Assembly (NCBI RefSeq): GCF_011386835.1
Contig: NC_088792.1
Coordinates: 236,412,394 to 236,476,393, forward strand
DNA length: 64,000 nucleotides
DNA from: Chrysemys picta bellii
Taxonomy: Eukaryota; Chordata; Testudines; Emydidae
Reading direction: 5' to 3'
The notes under the pieces were generated by a model. That model was given only the letters and a program-made list of their open reading frames with translations. It did not search any database and had not been told where the DNA came from. The position numbers and the translations under genes are program-made. Positions 33,760 through 45,500 of the stretch are shown piece by piece. How positions within the stretch are numbered: the stretch's first letter is position 1; the number at the start of each line of letters is the position of its first letter.

Positions 33760-33961
33760 GCAGAGTTTTAGCGGTATTGGTCCCAGGATACTAGAGAGAG
33801 AAGGTGGGTGAGGTAATATCTTTTACTGGACCAACTTCTGTTGGTCAGAGAGACAAGTACCTTTTCCAGACCTGAAGAAGAGCTGTATGTGGTTTGAAAG
33901 CTTCTCTCTCTCCCCAACAGAAGTCGGTCCAGTAAAATATATTACCTCACCCATTTTGCCT
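33760..33961 (+). mobile_element. Foldback SINE-like insertion 3, distinct subfamily
   Basis: The flanks carry a perfect 13-bp direct repeat, ctggttttagttt (33747-33759 and 33962-33974). The arms at about 33806-33857 and 33899-33952 pair: a 39-bp core beginning gggtgaggtaatat has two mismatches, and beyond it the pairing weakens. The loop is about 40 nt. A head of about 46 nt precedes the left arm. The sequence differs from insertions 1 and 2, but the plan (head, arm, loop, arm, short end, long target duplication) is the same. Confidence 0.82.
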
Positions 33962-33974
33962 CTGGTTTTAGTTT

Positions 33975-34552
33975 AAAATGTTAGAAGGCATTCTTTTTTA
34001 TTTTAATTATTTTTAAATTTACATTAAAGCGCTTTATTAGAAGTCTGTACATAAATATATTACTCAATTTTATGTATAGCGGCAGTTTCTTTTCTTTCTG
34101 GTTCCACTTCCCCTATGAGCATAGGGCTATCATCATTCATCAGGCTCACGTAATGTATTTCCTTGCTCTCCTTAAATCAATTGCTGCTATGATTCCCAAG
34201 GTGTAATTGTTAATGATAGAATGTATTGTAACCCTCTAATATTAAGTGTGTTTTTGACTGCTAACAGGGATATGAATGATCTTCAGTTGGAAATATATAC
34301 ACTATATTCAGAAGAGCCAATGACCTGCTCCAAAACCATTCCCATTCTAACCTCTACATGCTAGTATGACACATTCCTTCCACCAGAAGTCCCCTAAATA
34401 GTAGTTCTTCAGACCAATCACTAACATAGCTTGAAGTGGCCACTGTTGAAAGTCAGTATTTGTCAAAGGTTATCACAGTGAGGTGTTACAATTTCCCCCT
34501 ATGATTGGAACAGGAATAACAGTTATAACTCTGTGGCATCCCTAATGACCAG
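33975..34552. other. Non-coding, nothing assigned
   Basis: AT-rich. No features supported. Confidence 0.4.
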
Positions 34553-36024
34553 AAAATTAAAAAGAATCCTACAAAAAGTGGAAACACAAAAGTATAGCAC
34601 AAGTATGTAGGGACAAAATCAGAAGGACTACAGCACAAAATGAATTATTCCAAGCAAGTAAAATAAAAAGCAACAAGAAGAGGCAATAAATACATTAGGA
34701 GCCAGAAAAAGATGAAGGAAAGTGGAGCCCCACTGTTTAGCAGGGAAGGAGAGCTAATAATGGATGACATCAAGAGGACTGAGGTGGTGAATGCCCATTT
34801 TGCTTTAGTCTTCACTAAAACAGTTGTGACCAGATGCTTAACACAATTGATATTAATAACAAGAGGGAAGGAACATAGACCAGACCAGGGGAAGAATAGG
34901 TTAAAAAATATTTAGCTAAGTTAGCTGCATTCAAGTCAGCAGAGCCAGAAGCCAGAAGCAATTCACCCCAAGGAACTAGTTGAAGAAATCTCAGCACCAT
35001 TAGCGATTATCTTTGAGAATTCCTGGAGGATGGACTCATGGAGGATGGGTGAGGTGCCAGAAGATTGGAAAAGGGTGAACATAGTACCTCTATTTAAAAA
35101 TGAGAACAAAAAGGACCTTGGGAATTATACACCAGTCAGCCTAACTTCAATACGTGGAGAGATGTAGGAACAAATTATTAAACAATCAACTTGTAAGCAC
35201 TTAGAGGACAATAGAGTGATAAGTAGTAGCCAGCACGGATTTGTCAAGAACAAATCATACCAAACCAACCTAATTTCCTTCTTTTATAGCCCTATGGACA
35301 GTGGGGAAGCAGTAGTCATGTTTATCTTTATTTTAGCAAGGCTGTTGACATTGTCTTATATGACATTCTCATAAACTAGGGACATGTGGTAGATGAAATT
35401 ACTATAAAGTGGGTGCATAGCTGATTGAAAAAACATACCCAAAGAATAGTTATTGATGGTTCGCTGTCAAACTGGGAAGATGTATCTAGTTGGGTCAACA
35501 AGAGTCTGTCCTGTGTTTGGTACTATTAAATATTTTCATTAATAACTTCGCTAAAGAAGTAGAGAGTATACTTATAAAATTTATGGATGACACAAAGTGT
35601 AAACACTTCCTAGGACAAGATTAGAATTCAAAACACCCTTAACAAATTGGAGAATGGTCTGAAATCAACAAGATGAAATTTAATAAAGACAAGTGCAAAG
35701 TACTACATGTAGGAAGGAAAAATCAAATGCACAACTACAAATGGGAAATAACTGGCTAGGCAGTATTACTGCTGAAAAGGATCTGGGGGTTATAGCGGAT
35801 CACAAATTGAATATGTGTCAACAATATGATGCAATTGCTGATATCGTTCTGGGGTGTATTAATAGGTGTGTCATATGTACAATAATGGAGATAATTGTCC
35901 TGCTCTACTCAGCACTGATGAGGCCTCAGTTGGTATACTCTGTCCAGTTCTGGTACTATACTTTAAGAAGGATGTGGACAAATTGAAGAAAGTCCATAGG
36001 ATAGGACCACAAATGATATGCAAA

Positions 36025-36360
36025 CAGGGGTAATGAGGCCGAGGCTGGGGCCGCAGCTGGGGCTGGGAACAGAGCTGCAGCCAGGGGATGAGGCAGGGTT
36101 CAAGTCTGGGAATGGAGCTGCAGCCAGGCCGCAGTGGGGGCCAGCAGCCAGGTCCACGGCCAGGTCTGGAGCCGTGTTGAGACTGGGGATGGGGCCAGGA
36201 GCGGGGCCGAGAGCCCTGGCTGGGGGTGGGGCCAGAACAGGGCTGGGGCTGGATGGTGCTCCCTTTCCAACCCATGGGGGCTGGCTCGGGCCTCGCTACA
36301 CCCCCCGAACATTACGCCCGCCCCCCTGGGGGGCACACCCCAGAGTTTGGTAACCTCTGT
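36025..36360. mobile_element. GC-rich insertion in CR1, probable MITE
   Basis: Strongly G-rich sequence ('ggggctgggaacagagctgc'-like units) breaks CR1 similarity. It opens CAGGGGTAA and closes with TTTGGTAACCTCTG, whose complement is CAGAGGTTACCAAA, giving a weak terminal inverted repeat. No convincing duplication was found. The overlapping frames on both strands are compositional. Confidence 0.5.
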
Positions 36361-36406
36361 GTTAAAGGCTTTTATAAAGTGGATTGTGATCAATTTTTCT
36401 CTGTGT

Positions 36407-36536
36407 CAGTGGTTTTCAACCTGTGTTTGCAGATGCCTGGGGGTCCACAGACTATGTCTAAGATTTCCAAAGGGGTCCACACCTCCCTTCGAAATTTTGT
36501 AGGGGTCCACAAATGAAAAAAGTTTGAAAACCACTG
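36407..36536. mobile_element. hAT MITE (130 bp) in CR1, family copy 1
   Basis: The ends are CAGTGGTTTTCAACCTG and the inverse of CAGTGGTTTTCAAACTT. It is flanked by ctctgtgt (36399-36406) and ctctgggt (36537-36544), 7 of 8 identical. The interior 'ccacagactatgtctaagat' is shared with the copy at 42376-42581. It lies inside the CR1 3' region. Confidence 0.85.
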
Positions 36537-36825
36537 CTCTGGGTCCACTGACGGTAGGACAAGAAGTAATGGGCTTAATCTTCAGCAAGGGAGATTTAGG
36601 TTATATATGAGAAAATCTTAGTAACTATATTTAAGTACTGGACTAGGCTACCAATAGAGATTGTGAATCCCCATCATTGGAGGTTTTTTAAAAACAGGTT
36701 TGACAAACACCTGTCAGGGAGGGACTAGGAATACTTGATCCTGTCTCAGCAGCAGGAGGTGCACTAGATGACCTCTCAAGGTCCCTTCCAGCACTGCGTT
36801 TCTATGGTTCTATGATCTGTTGTAA

Positions 36826-39800
36826 TTTTGGCTATTTAATAGTGTTCATTGTATATCCCAGCCACTTAACAAGTCCCCAAACTCTACTTGTCTCTTTAAT
36901 CCACAATAAATTCCTATTCCTCCCTCCCCATCATGTCTCTTGGAGTCTCTGAGAGTTTAAATCCCAGTCTGTACCTCCTCCACTCACATTTCCCATAAAC
37001 ACAGAAATTATATGCTCCCAGCCATGATAGTTTTGTTTATGTCCTGGCTCCATGGTCAATGAGAGCTGTTGTGTGGGGTCCTGACTAGTTTAGAAAATCT
37101 GGTCACTTCATTTAGGTGCCAAAGTAGAGGACCCCAGCTATTTTGAAAATCCGGCCATTTATTTGTTGCCTAAATAGCAGCTGTTGATTGCTGAGCTCTT
37201 TTGAAAATCTGGCTCTTGATGATGAACTCCCAAACAATGCTAAACTAGAGGAAAAAAATAGGAAAATATCAAATTGTTTAAATTTTTTTATCACTGTAAC
37301 TAGAATAAAGAGCTCCAACATTCTTTGTTCCCTATGTTGTTCCTAATAATTTTTTTATAGATTCATAGATTTTAACGCCAGAAGGAACCATTAAAATAAT
37401 TTAGTTTGACCTCCTGCATAACACAGGTCAAGGTATTGATGTTGAACTAATGTCTATTTCAACATTAGTGTCTTAGTTTAATTATTTCTGATGTGCTTAT
37501 ATGTGCTCCTAAAATTACTGAGAAATTTTATCTTCCTAAACCAAACCAAAAATACTGTGAAAGCCACTATGGCTACAATCCTCACACTTATTAAAGTTGT
37601 AAAGCCAGATATCTGGGCGGGAGGGGCATACAAATAATGTGTCCTAATTTTCATACATGATGAATATGCCTCATTTGACTCCCTCCCTTCTCTCTTCCTC
37701 TCCTTTGGGCATTTTGGAGGTTAAGGGAAAGATCTGCTCCCCTTAACCTGAGGTAGGTCAGAAGCATTAGGGGGAAAAGGGGAGAGAGAAGTAGTTACTG
37801 CTCTTAAGTGAGCAGTTCTCAGCAGAGGCAAGAATGTAAGGTGGGGAAAGAGGTAGCCACCATCCTAAGCCTTGTGCTGAAGGAGTGAGAGAGGCAGGAA
37901 AGGAGCCTCCTTTTACAGCCCTCGTATGCAGTGGTGTGGAAGCTGAGGCAGTGTCTGTGCTAACGTCTGTTGCAAAGAGGAAAAGGAGAGAAGGTGTTCA
38001 TTTTCTTATGTCTAATTAGGCATGAGTTCCTTCCTCAGCTCCTCCAACTCTGGCTCCTGGTTTTTATGGTGTCGCTGTGGCAAATATCACACTTTTCCCC
38101 TAAAATTAAAACTGAGGGAGTAGCAACTTTGCTATGGAGAAAGTGTTGGAAAGGGAACCCACTGGAAATTGGTCACTGTCATTTCCAAAAGATTATAGGT
38201 TATTCATGGTCCCCACTACAGTCAGCCATGTTGGTATTTTGAACCTATGAAATAGTTCTTTGACTCTTGGAAGGACCCCACACCAATTCACTATTTTCGC
38301 CATCAGTATATTCCCTCTGAGATCCTAATCTTCCCTGACTCATCTTAATCTTCCCTGAATTTGGCCTAGTTTTGGTGGGGGGAAAAGTGCCTTTTAAGTA
38401 GCTGGGCATAGCAGCATTTTCAGACTATTAGGCCAAGGTAGGGCACATAATGTCAGCCTAAATTAGATTCTTCAAGGGACTGTGACGACATAGCAGCAGT
38501 GCCTTCTGTTTTGATGTAGTTCTTTTCCATCGCCCTTGTCAGAAGATTTTACTTATTGTTTTCTCACTGATTTAAACTATGATAATTATAAGAATACGCT
38601 GTGGTGAGCCATTCCTAGATATTTGGGTTTTGCCAAAGAGTCAGTGGTCCTTTCAATTTGAAGATAAAGATATGTTGCCATCATTCCACAGGAATCTAAA
38701 GAATATCAGAGGATAAAGGGAGAATACTTCTAAAAATGTTGTAACCAGTAATATTTTTCTAAAAAGAAGATGGTAATACCTGTTCTTAACAGGGACCACC
38801 TACTCAACCTTAGACCTTTTTAAATAAAGAAAAGATATACAGGAAAGTTCTACAAGATCACGGTGCAAATTGTAATAGTCACACTAGTTCTCCTTACATT
38901 TAAATGGAAAAGCAGCACAAACCCAGCTGTTTCACCACTGGATTTCTGAAGGTTCCTGTAGTTCACACAGTCGATTATTGTAGTTGGCCTCTCCACAAAT
39001 ACATTTAGTTTTATAAGTGGCTAAAACTGGCTCTACTCCCTTATGTAGTGTACACAGTAGTTGGAGGGAGTGCTCTTCTTGGAAAATTGTGAGTGTTGGC
39101 TGACCCCTTTAAAAAATATGTGGAACAGAAGGATTTACACCTCTTCATGAGAACTTTACTCCTGCAGGCTAAAAAGCTTGCATTCCTTCTGGGTGTGCTA
39201 GATTTTGAGCTTGATATCCAGGAAGCACATGAAAATTAACAGACAGCAGGAAAGGAGGCGATGAACACAAATTGAGATAAATACAAGATTTTATACTGTG
39301 ACTATAAATACTCCTACAAGCCACGTATCATATGGAAAAACTGAAAACTGGCAGGTATCATATAGTGTGGTATCAAGGCTGTTTGCTCATTTACTCAACC
39401 TACAGCATACAGTATTGGTCTGAGGTGACCACTTATCCTGCAAACCCAAGAACCAGATCTGAATTAACAATGTTGCTACAGCTCATAAAATTAAGAAAAT
39501 ATTTCCCTGAATAGGAATATTACCAGTTCATGAGTGGAATGAATGTTGTGATTGTTCATCTTTCCCATACTGTGGGGAAAAAATCCCTTGTACTATGTGT
39601 ACAATTCCATTTTAAGTACTGTAGCAATGCAATTTCCCATGTTAGTTGAGCAATATCTGACCAGAAATTAAAAGGATTCTTTTTAAAGAATAAAAATAAA
39701 AATAAATTTAAAATACATTTTAAAATAAAAATCCCGATGTTGCTTCTGTCTGACAACAGTAAAATAGCTCAGAATAATAATTTGTTCTGAAATAGGGATG

Positions 39801-40984
39801 TCCAGAGTGGTTTCCCTGAGGATACCGATTGCCACTCCCCACTCACATTTATTATTTTTAATTTAATATTTAAATTATACACTTTAAATTAAATGTTTAA
39901 TATATTGTTTTATATGCTGTCTAAACATGCTGTTCCTGCCCTGAAGAGTTTGCAATCTAAGAAGTTACATAACATATGAAGGGTCGGGGGAGATGAATAT
40001 AATCAAATATATAAAATTTATAAATACACATGTTAATTTGCAGTTGATCTGGTCAGCACTCTCAACCAGTTGCCAGCAGGACCACTCCAGTGATTGGCTA
40101 AGCCTTCAGCATGCCAGGAATTCTAGTGGGCTTTTCTAAAGAAAAGGGTGGGTGAGGCAGCTGAAAAGAACTTTGTACTTGTAAATACTGGCAGTCCCAG
40201 GCCCAGAAAACCCTATAAATACCTCTAGGAGGAGTAAAGGAGAGCCATTTTGCCGGAGGATGAACCCACCAATAACATCAGAGGAGCATGGCACATTTGT
40301 CACCCTAATATATACACAGGGCATACCCTTTACTAACCAGGAGGAAAATGAGAGAACTAAGGTAAGGTAGTTCTGTTTCCCCAACAGAAAATATGATCTT
40401 AGAAATGTTATAGAGAAAAAATGGCAAAAGAGGGACACAGCTTTGAGGTGTAGGGAAAGGAGGCCAAAATTGAAGATAATTCACTGTATGGACCTGAGTA
40501 ATTGGTAGGTTGTTGTTGGTTAACTGTGACAGTGATTGGAGGAAGTGAAGAGGTTTTAGGAGGAAAGATCAGAAGCTAACTTTTGGTTACATTAATTTTG
40601 TTGATGGTGAGACATCCAGAAAAAGGTTTAAGAGAGGACAGGCATAGCCGTGGGATATGATTGAGGGAGAGAGGTCAGGAGAGGAGTGATATATTTCTTA
40701 GAACCTGACATAAAGATCTTAAAGCTATATGAGTGGATGAGATCATCCAGAGAAAGAGAGAGAGAGTATAAAGAAAAAACAGGTCGGCGGCCAAAAGTCT
40801 TAGCCCTGTGGAACCTCCATATTAGTGAGTTTAGTTGTGAAGGGAAGAAGTGAGATGCAGTTGGGCTTAAGGGTCGCTTTTTCAAGTATAGAGGAGACCA
40901 TGACATGCTTGTATTCTGAGGGTAAGAAACATACAGGAGGCTTGTTGGTGCATGTTGTTTTCAGATTCTGTCGTTCTATGCCGT
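36826..40984. other. Non-coding, little assigned
   Basis: Apart from the SINE tail at 37364-37450, I see only AT-rich sequence. A tract near 39935-39962 (tgccctgaagagtttgcaatctaa) resembles a common old vertebrate repeat but is too short to name. Confidence 0.4.
37364..37450 (-). repeat. SINE/LINE 3' tail fragment
   Basis: The reverse complement carries 'aatggttccttctggcgtta' followed by 'tctatgaat', preceded by 'taactgtgtt..aggaggtca'-like sequence. The copy at 47338-47457 has the same core in plus orientation (atggtcccttctggtcttaa ... tctatgaac). The shared tail indicates one family, and the CR1-like 'tctatga' end suggests CR1-driven retroposition. Confidence 0.6.
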
Positions 40985-41715
40985 GAGGAAAAAGTCTAGA
41001 AGTGGATCTTGATAAATGGAGAGATGTGTTGGAGAGACATGGGCTCAAAATAAGCAGAGGGAAAACAGAGTATATTGTATGCAAATTTAATAGTGTGATC
41101 ACTGAAGAATTATGCTTGAAACTAGATGGGCAGGCCATGCTGAAAATGCAAACTTCCAGAATCCAGGAAAATTGGAAAGTGAAGGATGTAATTAGAGCTA
41201 GGCTAACAAATACCTTGCTCAAATGGAGAGAGAGAGAGTTGGTGTAGTCTGTGATAGGAAGATATCAGTAAGATTAAAAGAGAAAGTCTATAAAAAGATG
41301 GTCCATCCAATTTCAGTGTATGGCGCTGAGTACTGGGCAACAGAGAGGATTCATAAGCCCTGTTCCGCAGAAATGTTGGGATGGATGAGTGGTGTAAGCA
41401 AGAACAATCATCTGAGGAATGTTAGAGGAATGCCCAAAGTAACATCCATAAAAGAAAAAATGAGGGAGTGCAGGCTCAGATGGTTTGGTCATGTAAAGTA
41501 CATTCCTGATAACTATGTGGGTGAAGAGTCCAACTGATCAAGGAAGGAAAGGAAAAGAGAGGTGAATCCAAGAAGTGGTGGAATGTCATAAAGGAAAACA
41601 TGTTAGCATGTGACGTGATAGAGGATATGGTTTTGAACAGAGCACTTTGGAGGGAGAGGACTCAGAGAATGGACCCCATTTGATGGGATTCACAGAAGAA
41701 AAAGAATTCTCTCAG
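40985..41715 (+). mobile_element. RTE-like LINE relic (BovB/RTE-X type)
   Basis: The frame 41002-41247 reads LDKWRDVLERHGLKISRGKT, then EYIVCKFN. The frame 41223-41537 reads RKISVRLKEKVYKKMVHP, then YGAEYWATE, then GMPKVTSIKEKMRECRLRWF followed by GHVKY. These are the thumb and C-terminal blocks of RTE-clade reverse transcriptases (YGAE.W, RLRWFGH). The two frames overlap in different phases, so a frameshift separates them. A further piece (KWWNVIKENM) follows in another frame. The catalytic palm is missing. It is unlike the CR1 copies around it. Confidence 0.75.
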
Positions 41716-42367
41716 AAGACAGTGAAAAGTCGAGGAAGAAAAAGAGAGGAAGGACACGAGCAGAGGAAGATAAGTTAGCTGTCTTTGCCTTTTCAGAGTG
41801 CAAAATTTTTAGAAAAGGGACTGTTCTTTCTATATGTTTTTACTGTGCCTCCTTCATTTGGTGTGCTATTGAAATATAAATAATTATCACTATTGCCTTT
41901 TCACTATGACTATTATTTAGAAATACAAATATAAAAAGTATAGTTATACATTTTGGATTTTTTAATTGTTGTGAAAAGGAGAAAGAACATTCTGAACTGT
42001 AGTTCAAGAGATAGTAGTATTTTAAAAGGGCAAATTTTTCCATTAGGTACATTTGTAAGGTTCATATTGATTTTAGTGGGAGCTTAACATGAGTGCATCA
42101 GAGAGCACAATTTAGCCTGAAGCATGTGTGATTAGTCATCTAATTTCCTATTTAGACAGCTAAATAACAAATCTTGATTTTTTCCAAGGTTCTGAGCACC
42201 CACAGCTTCCACTTGATTTCCCTGGGAATTATATAGTCTCAACACTTTTGAAAATCCAGGCCACTTTTAGATCCTTAAATGTGGAATTGAGGGCTAACTT
42301 TAGGTATGCAGTTTTGGGGGTTACACCTGCTTATTCCAAAATAAAGAAGGCTCTTTTCCCCTGTACT
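41716..42367. other. Non-coding, nothing assigned
   Basis: No feature supported. Confidence 0.4.
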
Positions 42368-42375
42368 CCTTAGGG

Positions 42376-42581
42376 CAGTGGTTTTCAACTTGTGGTCTGC
42401 GGATGCCTGGGAGTCCACAGACCATGTCTAAGTGGTCTGCGAAAGGTTGCCATTCCCATAGAACAGTACTTTTCCATGGACCCCTGGGGTCCGCAGACTA
42501 TGTCTAAGATTTCCAAAGGGGTCTGCACTTCCGTTCAAAATTTTTAGGGGTCCGCAAAAGAAAAAAGGTTGAAAAACACTT
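42376..42581. mobile_element. hAT MITE, family copy 2 (206 bp)
   Basis: It starts CAGTGGTTTTCAACTTG and ends with the inverse of AAGTGTTTTTCAACCTT. The flanks are ccttaggg (42368-42375) and ccttagag (42582-42589), 7 of 8 identical. It shares 'cagactatgtctaagatttc' and 'aggggtccgcaaa'-type blocks with 36407-36536. It carries an internal partial duplication: the 'ccacagaccatgtctaag' block near 42415 and its relative near 42495. Confidence 0.85.
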
Positions 42582-42589
42582 CCTTAGAG

Positions 42590-45500
42590 TTCACTCTCCC
42601 TCTGCTGGATGGCTAAAGCACTCTATTCTGTCATCAGATGATAACAGCTTGGAAGAATACTTTAATAACAGTGCAGGTGATAGCATTATTAGAATTTTAA
42701 GTTACAACATCTAGCAAAAATATTATCAAGAGCATTTTGATATGTACTGTAGGGAGAGTTTTTCCAGACCAGTGGATGCCTTCCACTTGTAGACGTTTAA
42801 ATTACAGGTGAGGAAACTAATTTTCTTTCTCATACATGGGCATTCACTAGTCTGGACATTACTCGTGGGAAGGAGAAAAAAGGAAAAGCTAATTCCTTAG
42901 AAGAGAAGAAACGAAATACAGGTAATCCCTGTATGAATCCCTCCAGGAGAAATGAAAATTGAATTTAGTTTATTCACTTCCTTTTTGTAATTTTAATTTT
43001 ATTTGCTTGCTTTGTTTAGATTGAGGGCAGCCCGACAGACCATAGGCTGCATCAGCAAAGGAGAGAGTTTCATTCTTGATGCTCTTAGTGAAAGAATTTT
43101 AAATCTGATTGAACAAAGGATTATTATTCTTGGCCCAGAATTTTGATGAACTGCTTGCAGAATGTACTTTGGTGTTCCTTGTGCACCTGTCTTATTGACT
43201 GTCTTGCTTGGTTGGCATGTTGGATTGTATTTGTTGATAGGCAAGCTTTTTTTTAAAAAAAAAAACACCTCATAAAGGAAGAATAGGAGCATCTGATTTT
43301 CTCCACTGGTCTGATATAGATGGTCAACATTTCACATCCAAGGAGTTTTTGTTATGAGAGAGCTCTGTCTTTGTACATCAATAGTTAATAGTTAACATGC
43401 CAATAGATGGTACTCAGGTATTTGTAATGTAGTTCCTGGGTTCCGAAGGACCAATACAACTTGTTGTTATGCACTTCAAATGGCTTCCTTTATGCATTGC
43501 TTGACATTTTGCTAATGAATGTTTGGACTTTGGACAAAATTATCTAATTTCCAAGGGAAGACAAAGGCTAAATCTAAAATTGAGGAGGGAAACAAGAATG
43601 CTCGCATAGGCCCAGAGGTTCATGTAGTCTATGTTTTCCTCCACTTTGAATTTATGGCTAGGCCTCATTGGACTTTTCAAAGATGGAAGATGTGTTGTGA
43701 GGCATTGAAAGAGTTAATTGAAGGTCTCACTACACCCAGAAGTAGCACCTACTGAGTGTGTCACTTCCCAGTTATTAATAAACTATTTAGTCTTGTTGAA
43801 GCCACATAAGCCTCTCTGTGGCCCTCGTTCTGGTTTGCACCACAACACCACAGCTAGCAGACCAGCTAATGAGGCTTGTTAAGCTAAACTGCTAGTCCGT
43901 ACACATGGAGGAGAAAAATTCAGGTTTACTTTTTCTGCAAGGTAACAACTGTTTAGATGATCTGTTGGTACAGGAAGTGTAGTTATAAGGCCTACACTGC
44001 TTTGCTGCATTGCTGAGGGAAATTGCTGGAAGGTTTAACAGGTTGGTCTAGGCCATCTTGACACACAGCCTGAGGGAGCCAGCAGGAATGAGGATCCTGA
44101 GGTTGCCCTAAAAGGAAAGTCCAGCAGGTTCCATTTCCTGAAATCCAATTATTTTGAAGTTCCTAGCAGTTTGTGAGAGGAAATGTTTACAGGCCAAAGC
44201 TCAACACTTGGAATAGTAGCAAGCTTAAATCTGCTTTATTGAAAGGCAGAGCAAGCAGGGCTGCTGCAGCACTCTAGCAGAGGGAGTTCAGACTCTAAGG
44301 AAGAAATGGGGGGATCTAAAATGCCTTTTTTACTGTGAAATGAGAAAGTCTAACTCCCATGAACAATATCTAGACTTGTGTTCCTCCATGTAGGAGAACG
44401 AATCCTTAGTGGTGCAGTCCAGAGTAGCAATGATCTATTCTGCCATTATATTGTGTTTCTGGTAGGGTCCACATAACCCATACCCGCTCAGTGTTGCAAT
44501 ATGTCTTCCCTCTATGGGGGCTGAGCCATGCATCGAGGTTGTTGCCAGACATTCATCCAAACACAGTTCTTGCTCCAAAGAGTTTATGCTCTTAAAAATA
44601 AAGTAAAAAATCTTACTGCCATGAAGGAAATAGAGTTCTGTGTCCCATTACTGCTTTCTATCTTCCTGGAATGTCAAATATTGCAGAAGTATGGTCAGAC
44701 CCTAGGTGTGGGAGAACATGTCTGTGTCTTACAACAGAGATCCCTATTGTTGATTAAGAAGGGACCATTATGTCCAAAGGGAGCCCTGTCTGATCCACAT
44801 TAAAGGATTCTCAGGTCTCCATCAAAGATATGGAGGCTCCCCGTCATAAAGGGTAATCTCTATTGTTGTTGGGATATGAGAGAGGTTCCATTAACATGTC
44901 TCATAATGCAATAGGAACCCATTTCTTTGTGGTTGCTCTACTCGCTGTTGATGAAATGCCTGAAAAGCCAAGACCCAGGGACTTAAAAGGCTAATCTTCC
45001 TAAGTAAAAATGGTGTTTGCATTATTTAATTTTTTTTATTTTTAATGCTTTGTGAAGCAGAGGATTTTAAAGCCATTTGCAGATTTGGAACAATTTTCGA
45101 TTACAGTGGGGTTTAATTTTTTTTGTAAAGCTGATTAAGCAGTATACCTTTAAAGCTGTACCTAAATGATTGTATAGATTTGTGAAGCATCTAATGTTAG
45201 CAAAGAGATATCCAATATCAGACAATGCATTCTAGAAAATACTTTTAATATACTAATTTCTACATTTATTTTTCCAGGGTAAATTCTTGCTAAATTTTCC
45301 CTCTATCAAGGGACTTTATTAAAAAATAATGATTATGTACATGTGAACATGTAATGATGCTTGCTAACCATATACATGTTCATTTTCATACACAAATAAC
45401 TTATAGCAGTATTCAGACTATTTTCAATATAATATGTGGATTGAACTGCCTTCAGTAAGAGAAGAGACATAGTTCAGATAAATACTGAATCTTTTTCTGT

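Larger units (their letters stand above)
34553..36825 (+). mobile_element. CR1 LINE, long but mutated copy with nested MITEs
   Basis: This starts within ORF2 upstream of RT ('aaaagtggaaacacaaaagtatag') and includes a frame at 34712-34915 (PLFSREGELIMDDIKRTEVV). It continues through RT-like tracts, such as 'caaattattaaacaatcaac' at 35172, and NNWLGSITAEKDLGVIADHK in the frame 35693-35986. It ends in the CR1 3' untranslated region at 'ggttctatgatc'. Two insertions interrupt it: a GC-rich element at about 36025-36360 and a hAT MITE at 36407-36536. Between 36010 and 36360 some CR1 sequence is missing. The copy has many stops. Confidence 0.85.

Noticed and set aside
36018..36516. Open frames on both strands
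   Set aside because: They fall in a G-rich insertion and a MITE nested in CR1.
39935..39962. Match to an old repeat (gccctgaagagtttgcaatc)
   Set aside because: Too short to assign a family or boundaries with confidence.
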